Origin: Rachycentron canadum
Taxonomy: Eukaryota; Chordata; Actinopteri; Carangiformes; Rachycentridae
DNA: 64,000 bases
Reading direction: 5' to 3'
NCBI GenBank assembly: GCA_038496675.1
Contig: CM076656.1
Coordinates: forward strand, 17,943,662 to 18,007,661
Shown one piece after another: positions 39,001 to 45,983 of this stretch (position 1 is its first letter; every line of letters begins with the position of its first letter). The notes under the pieces were generated by a model. That model made no database searches and was not told where the DNA came from. It was given only the letters and a program-made list of their open reading frames with translations. Position numbers and translations under genes: made by a program.

Positions 39001-39430
39001 NNNNNNNNNNNNNNNNNNNNNNNNNNNNNNNNNNNNNNNNNNNNNNNNNNNNNNNNNNNNNNNNNNNNNNNNNNNNNNNNNNNNNNNNNNNNNNNNNNNN
39101 NNNNNNNNNNNNNNNNNNNNNNNNNNNNNNNNNNNNNNNNNNNNNNNNNNNNNNNNNNNNNNNNNNNNNNNNNNNNNNNNNNNNNNNNNNNNNNNNNNNN
39201 NNNNNNNNNNNNNNNNNNNNNNNNNNNNNNNNNNNNNNNNNNNNNNNNNNNNNNNNNNNNNNNNNNNNNNNNNNNNNNNNNNNNNNNNNNNNNNNNNNNN
39301 GGGGGTGAGGGGGGGTGGGAATGGGGGGTGGCGGGGGATTAAAAAAATAAAATAAAATATCTCGCCGTTTACAACAAAGACGAACCGACTCACCATAGTA
39401 AGAGGAGGGGATGTCCGTCTTTCTAGCCAT
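8901..39430 (-). CDS. slc44a5: choline transporter-like protein 5 (SLC44A5), complete
   Basis: Join on the - strand: 39430-39394, 25649-25601, 21312-21239, 19159-19075, 18804-18720, 18601-18488, 17760-17700, 17580-17457, 15706-15623, 15291-15179, 14994-14863, 14100-14001, 13899-13807, 13560-13473, 12853-12591, 12318-12224, 12138-12035, 11905-11832, 11487-11417, 10115-10027, 9419-9335, 9016-8901. The total is 2136 nt, 711 aa (human about 719), and every junction phase fits. It is a multi-pass membrane protein. Hydrophobic segments lie near residues 33-55, 236-254, 258-276, 315-337, 361-388, 445-481, 505-527, 601-622 and 646-673, with a large Cys-rich extracellular loop after the first. N-glycosylation sequons include NQT, NLT and NIT. 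The Cys-rich LLCCLKCCFWCLENF segment, LNYYWVPLL and EDLERNDGS are family hallmarks. Synteny with lhx8 and st6galnac5 favours SLC44A5 over SLC44A2 or A4. SLC44 proteins carry choline or related amines; the substrate of A5 is not well established. Confidence 0.95.
9335..9419 (-). CDS. slc44a5: slc44a5 exon 21
   Basis: 85 nt, acceptor ctttcag, donor gtaagt. It encodes TVIFGSYMIAHGFFNVYAMC then VDTLFLCF, the last membrane segment. It leaves in phase 1, so either terminal exon can follow in frame. Confidence 0.93.
10027..10115 (-). CDS. slc44a5: slc44a5 exon 20
   Basis: 89 nt, acceptor ttccag, donor gtgagg. It encodes GVLAFFFFTRQIPVIQ and EEVPSLNYYWVPLL, a strongly conserved family block. Confidence 0.94.
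10176..10948 (-). mobile_element. decayed Tc1/mariner transposon in slc44a5 intron 19
   Basis: The left end (caatcgtaatattatgacca) and the interior read on the - strand as fragments of a Tc1-like transposase, for example DESRFLLHHVDGRV followed by PG-x-x-x-x-GKK and SIQQ-like stretches in other frames. Large parts of the catalytic domain are deleted, several frames are broken, and the right terminal repeat is missing. It cannot encode a working transposase. The family call rests on remembered fish Tc1-like sequences. Confidence 0.75.
11417..11487 (-). CDS. slc44a5: slc44a5 exon 19
   Basis: 71 nt, acceptor ctgtag, donor gtgagt. It encodes VAVLDKVTDFLLFLGKLLIS then GSV. Confidence 0.92.
11832..11905 (-). 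CDS. slc44a5: slc44a5 exon 18
   Basis: 74 nt, acceptor ccaacag, donor gtaaga. It encodes IAIYGKNFCTSSKDAFFLLM then RNVI. Confidence 0.94.
12035..12138 (-). CDS. slc44a5: slc44a5 exon 17
   Basis: 104 nt, acceptor tttccag, donor gtgagt. It encodes the Cys-rich block YLLCCLKCCFWCLENF and IKFINRNAYIM. Confidence 0.95.
12224..12318 (-). CDS. slc44a5: slc44a5 exon 16
   Basis: 95 nt, acceptor gttacag, donor gtaggc. It encodes YHTGSLAFGSLIIAVVQTV then RVVLEYLDHKLK, a membrane segment of the CTL family. Confidence 0.94.
12591..12853 (-). CDS. slc44a5: slc44a5 exon 15
   Basis: 263 nt, the largest exon; acceptor tttcag, donor gtaggg. It begins TFTQTNITKVCPGSQC, carries FAFYGGESVYHRY, and covers membrane segments NLFVFLWLVNFTIALGQC and LAGAFASYYWALKKP. 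It contains an NIT sequon. Confidence 0.95.
13473..13560 (-). CDS. slc44a5: slc44a5 exon 14
   Basis: 88 nt, acceptor cctcag, donor gttagc. It encodes FLASSGYAVYKVTPTDDKC then MYANLTCNPK. A second AG lies 8 nt inside, but only the upstream one keeps frame with the exon 13 donor. It has an NLT sequon in an extracellular loop. Confidence 0.9.
13807..13899 (-). CDS. slc44a5: slc44a5 exon 13
   Basis: 93 nt, acceptor tttctag, donor gtatcc. It encodes AISYIMSTLFYPIITFFLLA then ICIAYWAVTAV. The frame stays open past the donor, so the exon end was fixed by phase and family alignment (TAVFLASSG). Confidence 0.9.
14001..14100 (-). CDS. slc44a5: slc44a5 exon 12
   Basis: 100 nt, acceptor tttttag, donor gtaagt. 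It encodes ISLSVIEGIIVIILIFLRTR then LRIAVALLKEGS. Confidence 0.93.
14863..14994 (-). CDS. slc44a5: slc44a5 exon 11
   Basis: 132 nt, acceptor ttctcag, donor gtatgt. It encodes IWHCYWEYSTLRGKPGSNV then TISDIGFHTDFSIYLKISE and TWLIF. Confidence 0.94.
15179..15291 (-). CDS. slc44a5: slc44a5 exon 10
   Basis: 113 nt, acceptor gttgcag, donor gtgagt. It encodes two membrane segments: GLVITMVVSLLFILLLRY and AGVLLWLIVFGAITAVGY. Confidence 0.94.
15623..15706 (-). CDS. slc44a5: slc44a5 exon 9
   Basis: 84 nt, acceptor gtcacag, donor gtaaga. It encodes GIASLLSAKEVGMKIFEDYA then NSWNWIL; IFEDYA-x-SW-x-W is a CTL family block. Confidence 0.94.
17457..17580 (-). CDS. slc44a5: slc44a5 exon 8
   Basis: 124 nt, acceptor ttgcag, donor gtaagt. 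It encodes LQRCFPDFITRNGLLTVANQ then TIFKDGDNIERSVSDLKDAA in the large extracellular loop, with an NQT sequon. Confidence 0.93.
17700..17760 (-). CDS. slc44a5: slc44a5 exon 7
   Basis: 61 nt, acceptor ttttcag, donor gtaagt. It encodes STVEVIRDEDCPSMIVPSRP, a loop segment with a conserved DCP motif. Confidence 0.92.
18488..18601 (-). CDS. slc44a5: slc44a5 exon 6
   Basis: 114 nt, phase 0 at both ends; acceptor cactag, donor gtgaga. It encodes LCVSKCPDRFATLLDSWNTK then NWAYYKQFCKPGFEIGSK. Confidence 0.92.
18720..18804 (-). CDS. slc44a5: slc44a5 exon 5
   Basis: 85 nt, acceptor ccacag, donor gtaaga. It encodes NKAILFYFNMLKCANPAVLI then NLQCPTTQ. Confidence 0.94.
19075..19159 (-). CDS. slc44a5: slc44a5 exon 4
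   Basis: 85 nt, acceptor tttcag, donor gtaagt. It encodes WIHGDPRKVVYPTDSHGQF then CGQKNTPN; the HGDPR and YPTDS blocks are diagnostic for the family. Confidence 0.95.
19300..19841. mobile_element. non-autonomous DNA transposon with ~58-bp inverted ends
   Basis: The left end CCCTGTTCAGATCTGGCATT (19300 on) and the right end at 19784-19841 are near-perfect reverse complements over about 58 bp. The interior has no coding capacity. The ends resemble a hAT-type miniature element widespread in teleosts. No clean 8-bp target duplication is visible. Confidence 0.75.
20138..20167. repeat. C13-A17 low-complexity run
   Basis: Thirteen C followed by seventeen A. Confidence 0.9.
21239..21312 (-). CDS. 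slc44a5: slc44a5 exon 3 (first membrane segment)
   Basis: 74 nt, acceptor tcccag, donor gtgagt. It encodes SCTDVVCCVIFVIVILGYIA then LGTV. Confidence 0.94.
21764..21789. repeat. (TC)n microsatellite
   Basis: About 13 TC units. Confidence 0.9.
24027..24083. repeat. perfect 26-bp inverted repeat, 5-nt loop
   Basis: Left arm 24027-24052, loop aattc, right arm 24058-24083. The arms are exact reverse complements (core TGTGGTATATACACTG). It lies in slc44a5 intron 2. Confidence 0.95.
25013..25033. repeat. (TG)n microsatellite
   Basis: About 10 TG units. Confidence 0.9.
25601..25649 (-). CDS. slc44a5: slc44a5 exon 2
   Basis: 49 nt, acceptor cttatag, donor gtatta. It encodes EPRKFDPNFRGPVHN, the cytosolic N-terminal motif of CTL proteins. 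Confidence 0.93.
26528..26945. mobile_element. possible miniature transposon remnant
   Basis: Starts ttaaagaaagactatgtaac and ends with a weakly inverted gttgctttaac. The start resembles a fish MITE terminus (…actatgtaactttt). The interior is non-coding. Weak call. Confidence 0.3.
27912..27923. repeat. poly-C run
   Basis: Twelve consecutive C. Confidence 0.9.
28233..28394 (-). other. exon-like open stretch, unrecognised
   Basis: On the - strand, an acceptor-like ggcccag precedes 28394 and a donor gtaaca follows 28233. The 162 nt between are open in one frame (54 codons, phase 0 at both ends), reading RFGISILQATAAAVQKQQQG and ending EEWNYESDFYQ. It does not fit the phase-1 intron it sits in: the slc44a5 frame would hit a stop. 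I do not recognise the sequence. It could be an exon of an unknown nested transcript or chance. Confidence 0.25.
29683..29710. repeat. (TAA)n microsatellite
   Basis: About nine AAT units. Confidence 0.9.
31570..31657. mobile_element. miniature element, agggctgca-type ends
   Basis: An 88-bp stretch beginning gggctgcac and ending gcagcct, with an AT-rich interior containing aataatc motifs. It resembles an internally deleted fish MITE. Confidence 0.4.
31690..31795. mobile_element. Tc1-like terminal repeat fragment
   Basis: The sequence agaccctttcac followed by acattttgtcctgttgcagcc and a T-rich run then tcaatctacacctcata matches, with decay, the inverted terminal region of fish Tc1-like elements. 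No transposase is present. Confidence 0.5.
33285..33350 (-). repeat. tRNA-like promoter box, possible SINE fragment
   Basis: On the - strand GGTCGAATCCC (near 33310) resembles the pol III B box (consensus GGTTCGANTCC), with a duplicated GTCAGTGTC motif upstream where an A box would sit. No cloverleaf could be drawn by eye, so this is not called a tRNA. Confidence 0.3.
37880..38437. mobile_element. two tandem MITE-like copies (GATTAATCGATTA type)
   Basis: It begins gagctgaaaggattaattga, and two units end in gcagctc (near 38175 and 38437). The two units are diverged direct copies: both contain tctctttgtctt, gattaaatgaa and cattttaaagctgga/aga. Such elements, with ttaatcgatta and gcagctc ends, are common in fish genomes. 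Confidence 0.55.
38508..38525. repeat. 18-bp direct repeat, copy 1
   Basis: The sequence cgtttacaacaaagacga is identical to 39366-39383 just inside slc44a5 intron 1. The two copies flank the assembly gap. Confidence 0.9.
38877..39339. repeat. G-rich repeat flanking the gap
   Basis: Both gap edges carry GGGGGTGAGGGGGGGTGG. The right edge continues through more G runs to 39339. Four or more G runs per side could form a G-quadruplex on the + strand. The missing sequence is probably more of this repeat. Confidence 0.8.
38903..39300. other. assembly gap (398 N)
   Basis: Run of N. The open frames spanning it are artefacts. Confidence 1.
39394..39430 (-). CDS. slc44a5: slc44a5 exon 1
   Basis: ATG at 39430-39428 in a strong Kozak context (gtgccATGG). 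It encodes MARKTDIPSSYYG and leaves in phase 1 at donor gtgagt. Joined to exon 2 it gives SSYYGEPRKFDP, as expected for fish family members. Confidence 0.88.
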
Positions 39431-39720
39431 GGCACTTAGTAGGACTGATGCAGCACCGCCGTCTTGGTTTTGGAGACCGCATATGAGAGTCGAGGGTGAA
39501 CCGCAGCTGTTTTAGTGCCTTTCAACGGTCCCGTCGAGAGATAAACACTGGGAACCTGGAGAGGTCTCGGGCTCTTGGTCTGAGGATGCTTCGGCCACGC
39601 AGCTGAGCGTCAGTCGTGTTTACAGCTCGACGTCATTAATTATTCCAAAAAGCTCTTAAAGGGGACGCGCGGATATTTCGGCGGCCGCTGCCTCCCTTTG
39701 TTAGGAAGCAGCTTAAAGCA
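39431..39720 (-). promoter_or_regulatory. slc44a5 5' UTR and CpG-rich promoter region
   Basis: CpG-rich compared with its surroundings, including a GCGGCCGC site near 39681 and a CRE-like TGACGTCG (- strand) near 39630. There is no clear TATA box. The position just upstream of exon 1 makes it the likely promoter. The start site is not resolved. Confidence 0.5.
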
Positions 39721-41393
39721 AATAGGTTTTGTGCGGTTCGACAGCTGATGCGAACAGTTGCAGGGTTGAAAAAGGGGAGAAGACTTGTTGCAGACTCACT
39801 AGACTCGAGAGTTGCTTCTCGGTCGATTAATAACAACACATGCAACATTGCAGCTCCTATTTTGTTTTTGTTTTTTGTTTTTTTTGGTGTGACGTCTCTG
39901 GCCACACTGAGGCGTCCGGTGGAGAAACACTGACCTCAGCTGGGGTTTCTGTGACATTGCAGAGCCTTCTCTCTTGCTGCCCCCCTCCACCCTTCAGTTT
40001 GCACGGCGTCATTGTAAATGTCTGCTTCATCTCTTTATATGCTGCAGCTGCTTCTAATGCGGAGGCAACATGAAAAGGGAGGGCATCAAGTCTTTCAATG
40101 CTCAGGTGCAGGTGAAGTCACCGTGAGTCTATAAGTCATCTAAAGTCATCACATCTCTATGACCTGAGCTCAATCATTTGGAAAGAACACTTAAATTGAA
40201 AATGATAATATTCTGAAAATGATATATATTAATATCCTGACTGATTGGACCTCTGCTCAGTTTGGTGGAGCTATGCGCTAATCGCATTAGGTCTCCACAT
40301 TTCAAGAACTAATAAAGATTTGCAATGAAACTAATTGCAGGGTCAGAGGATTGTCAATCAAATAGCTCACATAGTCCTGAGGAGGAATCTGAACCACCCA
40401 AAACAAGAGTGGTCCATGAGCATATAGGGCCTTTAAGCGCAGGTAAAGAAAATATTACGTACATGGGCCACATGTGAGCCCTCTCGGTTCATAACAATGC
40501 CATGTGTGTCCAGTAGGCAGTATTTTATCATTTCAGGTCATCCAAATGATAGGATGCTATCATGATACAATACATATTAGCAAAGAAGTATATAAAGTAC
40601 TAGGGAATAAAACACCTTATTAAACTGTATGTGTGTGTAAAAGTACTGTAATTCATTATATAAGGCATATTTGCAATGGCACATAAAGAAGCATTGGTTT
40701 TGGATTTTGAGAGTGTACTGTAGTGGATATGACCAGGAAGTGGCAGAAGAGGCTGGAAATCATGTATAATAACTGAGAAATAGAAGAGCTGCAGGGTGGG
40801 TTTTTCACACAGTATTAACAAAGATCAAGTAAGAAGCATCTTTTATCTGTGGCAGTAGCAGCCAAAGGGATCCAGCATGGATGTTACCTGAATAGTAAGT
40901 GCACATTGTCAAACATTATCCCTTTTTAATGACAGAAATTGAAAATGTTAATATTTCATGCCTTTAATGTGCTGTTGGGTTAAAAATGGGACAGATAATT
41001 TGCATTAAACACTGACATCAGAAAAGTGATGTCTCCCTCAGTGCTCTGTGGATGAAAGTAATGAGAGCTCAGGTTGCCAAAGGCTGGTCATTAAGAAAGG
41101 ATTGACTTCGCTAGGACATATCATATGTTGATGTGACAGGATCACTGCCAGTAGCACACCAGGAGAATCTGAATCACATTATTGCCAAGTAAAATACAGT
41201 AAATGCAAAGAAATCTATCTTGCTGACAGTGGTTTTCAACCTTTTATGGTCTGATACTGCTTAAAACAAAGAACACGGTGTTGGCAGCCCATCTGTGTGT
41301 CATTCAGCAAAAATGATGGATGCCAACAGCTTGCTAATTACATAATTGAGGGTGAGGATGCACAACAGATGCAGGCACATTTTGTGCTGGTTT

Positions 41394-41450
41394 TTGCAGC
41401 CTTCCCACTTCCCACTTTGTGAAACAAAGTGGGAAGTGGGAAGGCTGCAA
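41394..41450. repeat. perfect 26-bp inverted repeat, 5-nt loop
   Basis: Left arm 41394-41419, loop tgaaa, right arm 41425-41450. The arms are exact reverse complements (core CCTTCCCACTTCCCACTTTG). A second hairpin overlaps the right arm. Confidence 0.95.
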
Positions 41451-41478
41451 CAGGACAACGCCAGTTGTCCTGTTGCAG
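41445..41478. repeat. 15-bp inverted repeat, 4-nt loop
   Basis: Left arm ctgcaacaggacaac (41445-41459), loop gcca, right arm gttgtcctgttgcag (41464-41478). It shares ctgcaa with the right arm of the preceding hairpin, so the two folds compete. Confidence 0.95.
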
Positions 41479-44400
41479 TTTGCATAGCGAATTGAGTTGT
41501 TTTTTTTTTTGTTGTTGTTGATATCAGAGGCAGAAGAAGATGTTTTTCAGAAAATCACCTTATTCTTTTCCATTCATCGGTTACAATTAGTGCTGTTGCA
41601 ATCAACCCTGCTGTTAAAAATTGAAATCCCCCAAGTTGCACTATTAAAAAGGTGATCTAGCAATCTGTAGTATCGCTGCATAAATGTGCAACAGCCAAAC
41701 AGAATGCACTAGGTGATGGGGAGTATTTTTTTTTTCTTCAATCAAGTGGATAAACAGCAATTCTGAGAAACATATATTGCACACTGGGCAATAGGCAATT
41801 GTATCTGTGATTGCTGGGAATGCCAGACAATGAGTCAATGATCTGTCTGTAAGCGAGAACAATTTGCAAAGGGAATGAAGATATTTTATCTCCTGGGCTT
41901 GAAATAAAGCTTGTAGATGCCTTCTGTTGTTCTCTTTTTTAACCTAAAGTGCACAGTAATATCTAGACTGGAGAACACAGCAAGATTTCAATCACCTCAC
42001 TACCACCTGCACCTTTGTTCTCTCCACAGGCATTCAAGCTTCACATTGGTATTACAGTTACTGCAGATTTAGTCTCCCATGTGCTGTCTCTAGCTCAAAT
42101 TAAGGGTCTGTAAACTCTCAAATAAGATCTATCACATGTCTCTCTGCCTTGAGTAGCTGATAAGCCTACTTTATGTTCTCAGTATGAAAGTCACACAGCG
42201 GTCTAATTGGTGTTTTTGAGATTTCTAACCTGCCAACATGACAACTCAGGTGAAATAATTTCTTCAGATTTCTGCCATTTAAGTGTCAATTTATAAACCT
42301 TTAAAATTCCATATAAGTTGAATCTTTATTTTGTAAGTCAATGCAAAAATGAACCAAATTTTGCCCAGTGGCATCTGACAGAATGGTATAATGTCATATA
42401 TACGACTGTAACAGCAGTTTTTCATAAACAGCTTCGTAAATTAGGAGGGTGCTTGCAATAACTGGGTCTCAGTTTAGTTTCTTGATTGACACCCAGAGGC
42501 AGCAACTCTTCAAGTTAGGCACAAAATAATGAGGAACACCAAACTGCTTTTGGCACAGTAAACAGGTGCAAAGAGAGCAGATTTTTCACACTTGTATTGT
42601 ATTTGGCTCGACACAGGCAGACAGCCGTCTGGCACCTCACTGGATAGGAGGTTGGAGTTAATTAAAAAAGGTTTTGTTCCACAGACATTTGCCTTGCTCT
42701 TGTCAGTGTGTGCTCCCTGAAGCTGTGTTTTGAGATGCATCTGAGGCCTCAGGGACACCTCTAATCAAAGCGCACGGACTGCCAGCCACCTAATCCTCTA
42801 CATTCACAATGATGAGGTGCATTATGAAGCACTGCTCCTCAATGATTCAAATAATTAGGTGATTAAGATTATTCTCTCAATGATATGGCCATACGGCGTC
42901 AAAGAAAACAGTAAATAGGCAGAGGAAAGGGAACAGAGTCCATGTTAATATTCCTGGAAATGCTTTATACTCCTACTACCTACAATTTTTTTTATTACCC
43001 TAACAAAAACAGAGTGTAGTGACTCATTTGATATTGAGTCATTGTTATCAATTTTCACAATATTCCATAATAATGCAACTCAGAATGCTCCAAGTCACCA
43101 TACCAATATTTTATAGAAAAAATTAAGAGGCAATGCTATTTCAATTTCAGCAAACCTCACACAAGCATCCATTTACAGGCCTATGTAGGACTGAATTTTA
43201 ACTCGTATTGATCGCTGTCAAAGCAACAAATGACTTGGCTCTGTAATAGGCTCTGTTTCAGAGCTGTTGTCCTCAGAAGGTTGAATCAGTAAATAACTAC
43301 TCCTGACTCCTAAACTTCAGAACAATCATAGTTATAGCTGTAGACCTGTCGTTTATAGTGGGAGCCACATGAAATGTACATTTTGGGTCTATAAAATTAT
43401 ATTTTATGTTAGGATTTGTTGGATTTCCCACCTGCATTTTATTAGTTGATGTTAGTACCTCTGTCCCAGTGTATGCATGTTTTATGTGCATATATGTACT
43501 TGTGCAATGTAATCTCTAATATTGCAGCACTTTTTCTCTTCATAAGAAAAATGCTGAAGAAATAAAATCTTCATGATTTAGCCTACTCTTTTTTTTTTTT
43601 TTTTTTAAACGCTGACATTTGTATGCATTTTTGATGTGATTTGTGCAAACAAAACTGTTCTACAACCTTTTTGGCTTCTGATCCACGTCTGTGAGCTGTA
43701 CTCAACCCTTCTCGAACTGTTGGATTTTAATTGTTTTACAGAATCCTGGAGAGGTGAAACTAAAATAGAACTAAAATAGATGAAAAAAGGGGCGCATTTT
43801 TAGGAAATTCATTTTTCTAAAATAACCATTAGAAATGATTTGTCTTCTTATTTCCTGCCTATGATTCCATGATTCCATTATCATGTGACCACTTGAAGGG
43901 GCCCAAACTTCAGTTTGGAAACCATTCTTTATTGTGCTCAATCATTATCTAATGTCCACAAAAGTTATATTTTTCTCAAAACAGCAACATATTTATTCTT
44001 ATCTCTTGCCAAATCTTGTACCAAGTCAAAATTCACCAGAGTGGTCTCATGTTGTATCATATACTGAATTTTGTTTTAATATGTTTTTTTACTTGTCTTT
44101 ATGTGTAGAGTAGAGTATTTGGCTTTCAGATAGATAGCTAATTAATGTAACAGGGCAAATTTTTAAACGTGCGTAAATCTGGGCCAAAAAACATAAAAGG
44201 GAAGATGTGCTGTTTCCACTGTAGCTTTTATGTAGGCTGTCCTGGTTTTCCTTACAGCATCTGGTCTGACTGCAATATTCTGTGTTTTATGAGATAAATT
44301 ACCAACCAGTCCCCACAAAGCCAATAGATTGGTCGATATTTAAGTTTGTGAAGTGAGATTGGCTGAGGAATAACATGAACATGAAAGATACATTAGAAAA

Positions 44401-45520
44401 TGAACATAGTTACACCAGCACAGAGGCTGTCTATAAAAAGACCTGTTCCTCATTTCCCAGTGCCTCCTGACTAAATTACAGCTTCCAGCAAAGCTGTCTC
44501 CCATGAGTAGCTTTGACTTCTCAGGTTGCTGTGACAAATGAGAAAATAATTCCCCGTCCTTAAATGGGATGTCCCAAAATCTACTTGACTGACAAAAAAA
44601 TGATGATACACTATTCCATGAACATTTGTCTGAATATTTTTGTATTATCACTAATGCCCTTTGAGGGACTACAATAATCTCGTCATAACTTTTAGTGTCA
44701 AAGAAAGTACCACACAGAGAGGAAGGGGACAATATAAAAGTTTGTGCAACCGTCACATCAGTTTATACTGCACAGCACAAGCCTTTATCTGGCCTATAAA
44801 AGGCCACTCACTCAAAGCTTTTGACTCCACTCTATTTGAAAAAAAAATCACTTTTACTGAGAGAAAATCTGCTTGTGACAAAAGACATCAATTTCTTATT
44901 ATTGTGTTTCTTATAACAATTATCATCAAGTAACATCTATAGCCATGGTGTAAGCACATAAAACGTGATAGCATTGCACAGGCAACAGAAATACATCAAT
45001 AAAAATATGCTACCCCTACTTTGAGTGAAATTGTTGAAATAAGAATTTCATTATACCTCAAATCAGACTATACCCCATGCATGTCTTTGTCCAACCAAAC
45101 ACACTATATAATCACATGGATGATGGTCAGATACCTTCCATTTCTGCACAGAGGTTCTCATCTGAAGAGAAAACATCCTCAGTGAAACTCAATGGGGGGA
45201 AAATTATTCCCTACACATACACATGCGATAGTGTGATGGAAAATGAATTTGTATTTACCTTTATTTTATTTATGAAGCACCAACGTTTGCAGTGTGATAA
45301 CATTTGAAGACATTTTGAGGAGCACATTGATCAACATATCTGTCTAACCTATTGTGATCAGAATGAATGAATGAATTATTCAGCTCAGGATGATTGTCAT
45401 CGCATTCTTGATAACACTGATGAAAAATGTAAGCAAAAAAAAAAAAAAAAAAGCCAATTGTGCCCAGACACAGATTCATGTCACTATAAACAAAATGATG
45501 TTTTTGAGCGCACATGTCCA

Positions 45521-45603
<83 letters not shown>

Positions 45604-45640
45604 ATATATCTATATATATAGATATATATAGATATATATG
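45521..45640. repeat. (TATC)20 microsatellite plus TA-rich tail
   Basis: About 20 uninterrupted TATC units to 45600, then an imperfect tatata/gatata tail. It lies about 320-440 bp upstream of the st6galnac5 start codon. Confidence 0.97.
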
Positions 45641-45962
45641 TACCTTGCCACTAACCCCCCCAGGAAACCCTGAAAACGAGGTAAGCTGTGAAGTTGAGTT
45701 ATCTAGGACCATGAGGAGCGCGGGGCTGAGAGAGGGCGTCTCTGTAGGGGAGAGCATGGGAAAAGAGTAGTGGAGCGTCGTCTTCTTCCTCTGCGCCGCG
45801 CTGATCCCAGTGATGCCGCCGCTCAAGTGTTGCATGCTCAAGAGTCCCGACGCTCCGTGTGCGTGCGCGCGTGCGCGTGCCCGCGTGTGTGTTTGTGTGT
45901 GAGAGAGAAAGCTGTGGCCCCGTTAGGATGAAGGCTCGATCTGCGAGTGGAAACGAGGGGAA
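45641..45962 (+). promoter_or_regulatory. st6galnac5 promoter / 5' UTR region
   Basis: GC- and CpG-rich compared with both sides, including a gcgtgcgcgcgtgcgcgtgc run near 45859. It lies directly upstream of the first coding exon. No TATA box is evident. It contains upstream ATGs at 45813 and 45928. The transcription start is unknown. Confidence 0.45.
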
Positions 45963-45966
45963 ATGA
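45928..45966 (+). other. upstream ORF overlapping the st6galnac5 start
   Basis: ATG at 45928 opens a 12-codon reading frame (MKARSASGNEGK). Its TGA at 45964-45966 overlaps the main ATG at 45963 as ATGA. If it lies in the mRNA it could limit or couple translation of the main frame. Confidence 0.5.
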
Positions 45967-45983
45967 AGATGAAGATAAGAGTG
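45963..45983 (+). CDS. st6galnac5: st6galnac5 exon 1 (7 codons)
   Basis: ATG AAG ATG AAG ATA AGA GTG, then donor gtaaat. Phase 0 matches the next exon. The human gene also has a tiny first coding exon (about five codons). It was chosen because it keeps frame and gives the family length. It remains the least certain exon of the gene. Confidence 0.7.

Larger units (their letters stand above)
25650..39393. other. slc44a5 intron 1 (13.7 kb)
   Basis: A large first intron with no slc44a5 exon recognised. It contains repeat remnants (26528-26945, 31570-31657, 31690-31795, 37880-38437), an exon-like open stretch on the - strand (28233-28394), a tRNA-like box (33285-33350), and the assembly gap. Confidence 0.6.
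39721..45639. other. intergenic region slc44a5 - st6galnac5
   Basis: The two genes are divergent. No exon is recognised. It holds overlapping hairpins at 41394-41478, poly-A near 45429-45446, and the TATC microsatellite at its right end. Confidence 0.6.

Noticed and set aside
8901..39430. Assignment to SLC44A2 or SLC44A4 instead of SLC44A5
   Set aside because: The family is the same, but the lhx8 and st6galnac neighbours match the SLC44A5 locus, and blocks such as YGGESVYHRY with IALGQCTLAGAF fit it well.
38825..39435. Long open frames on both strands across the gap
   Set aside because: They are open only because the N run hides stops. The sole real part is the slc44a5 exon 1 at 39394-39430.
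40071..40125. Short + strand frame (MKREGIKSFNAQ) near the slc44a5 promoter
   Set aside because: Only 18 codons, no supporting exon; perhaps chance or a divergent non-coding transcript.
45521..45640. CRISPR-like array
   Set aside because: It is a simple microsatellite without spacers, in a eukaryotic genome.
45390..45770. 126-codon open frame over the TATC repeat
   Set aside because: A tetranucleotide repeat has no stops in this frame; the Leu-Ser-Ile-Tyr repeat is a by-product.
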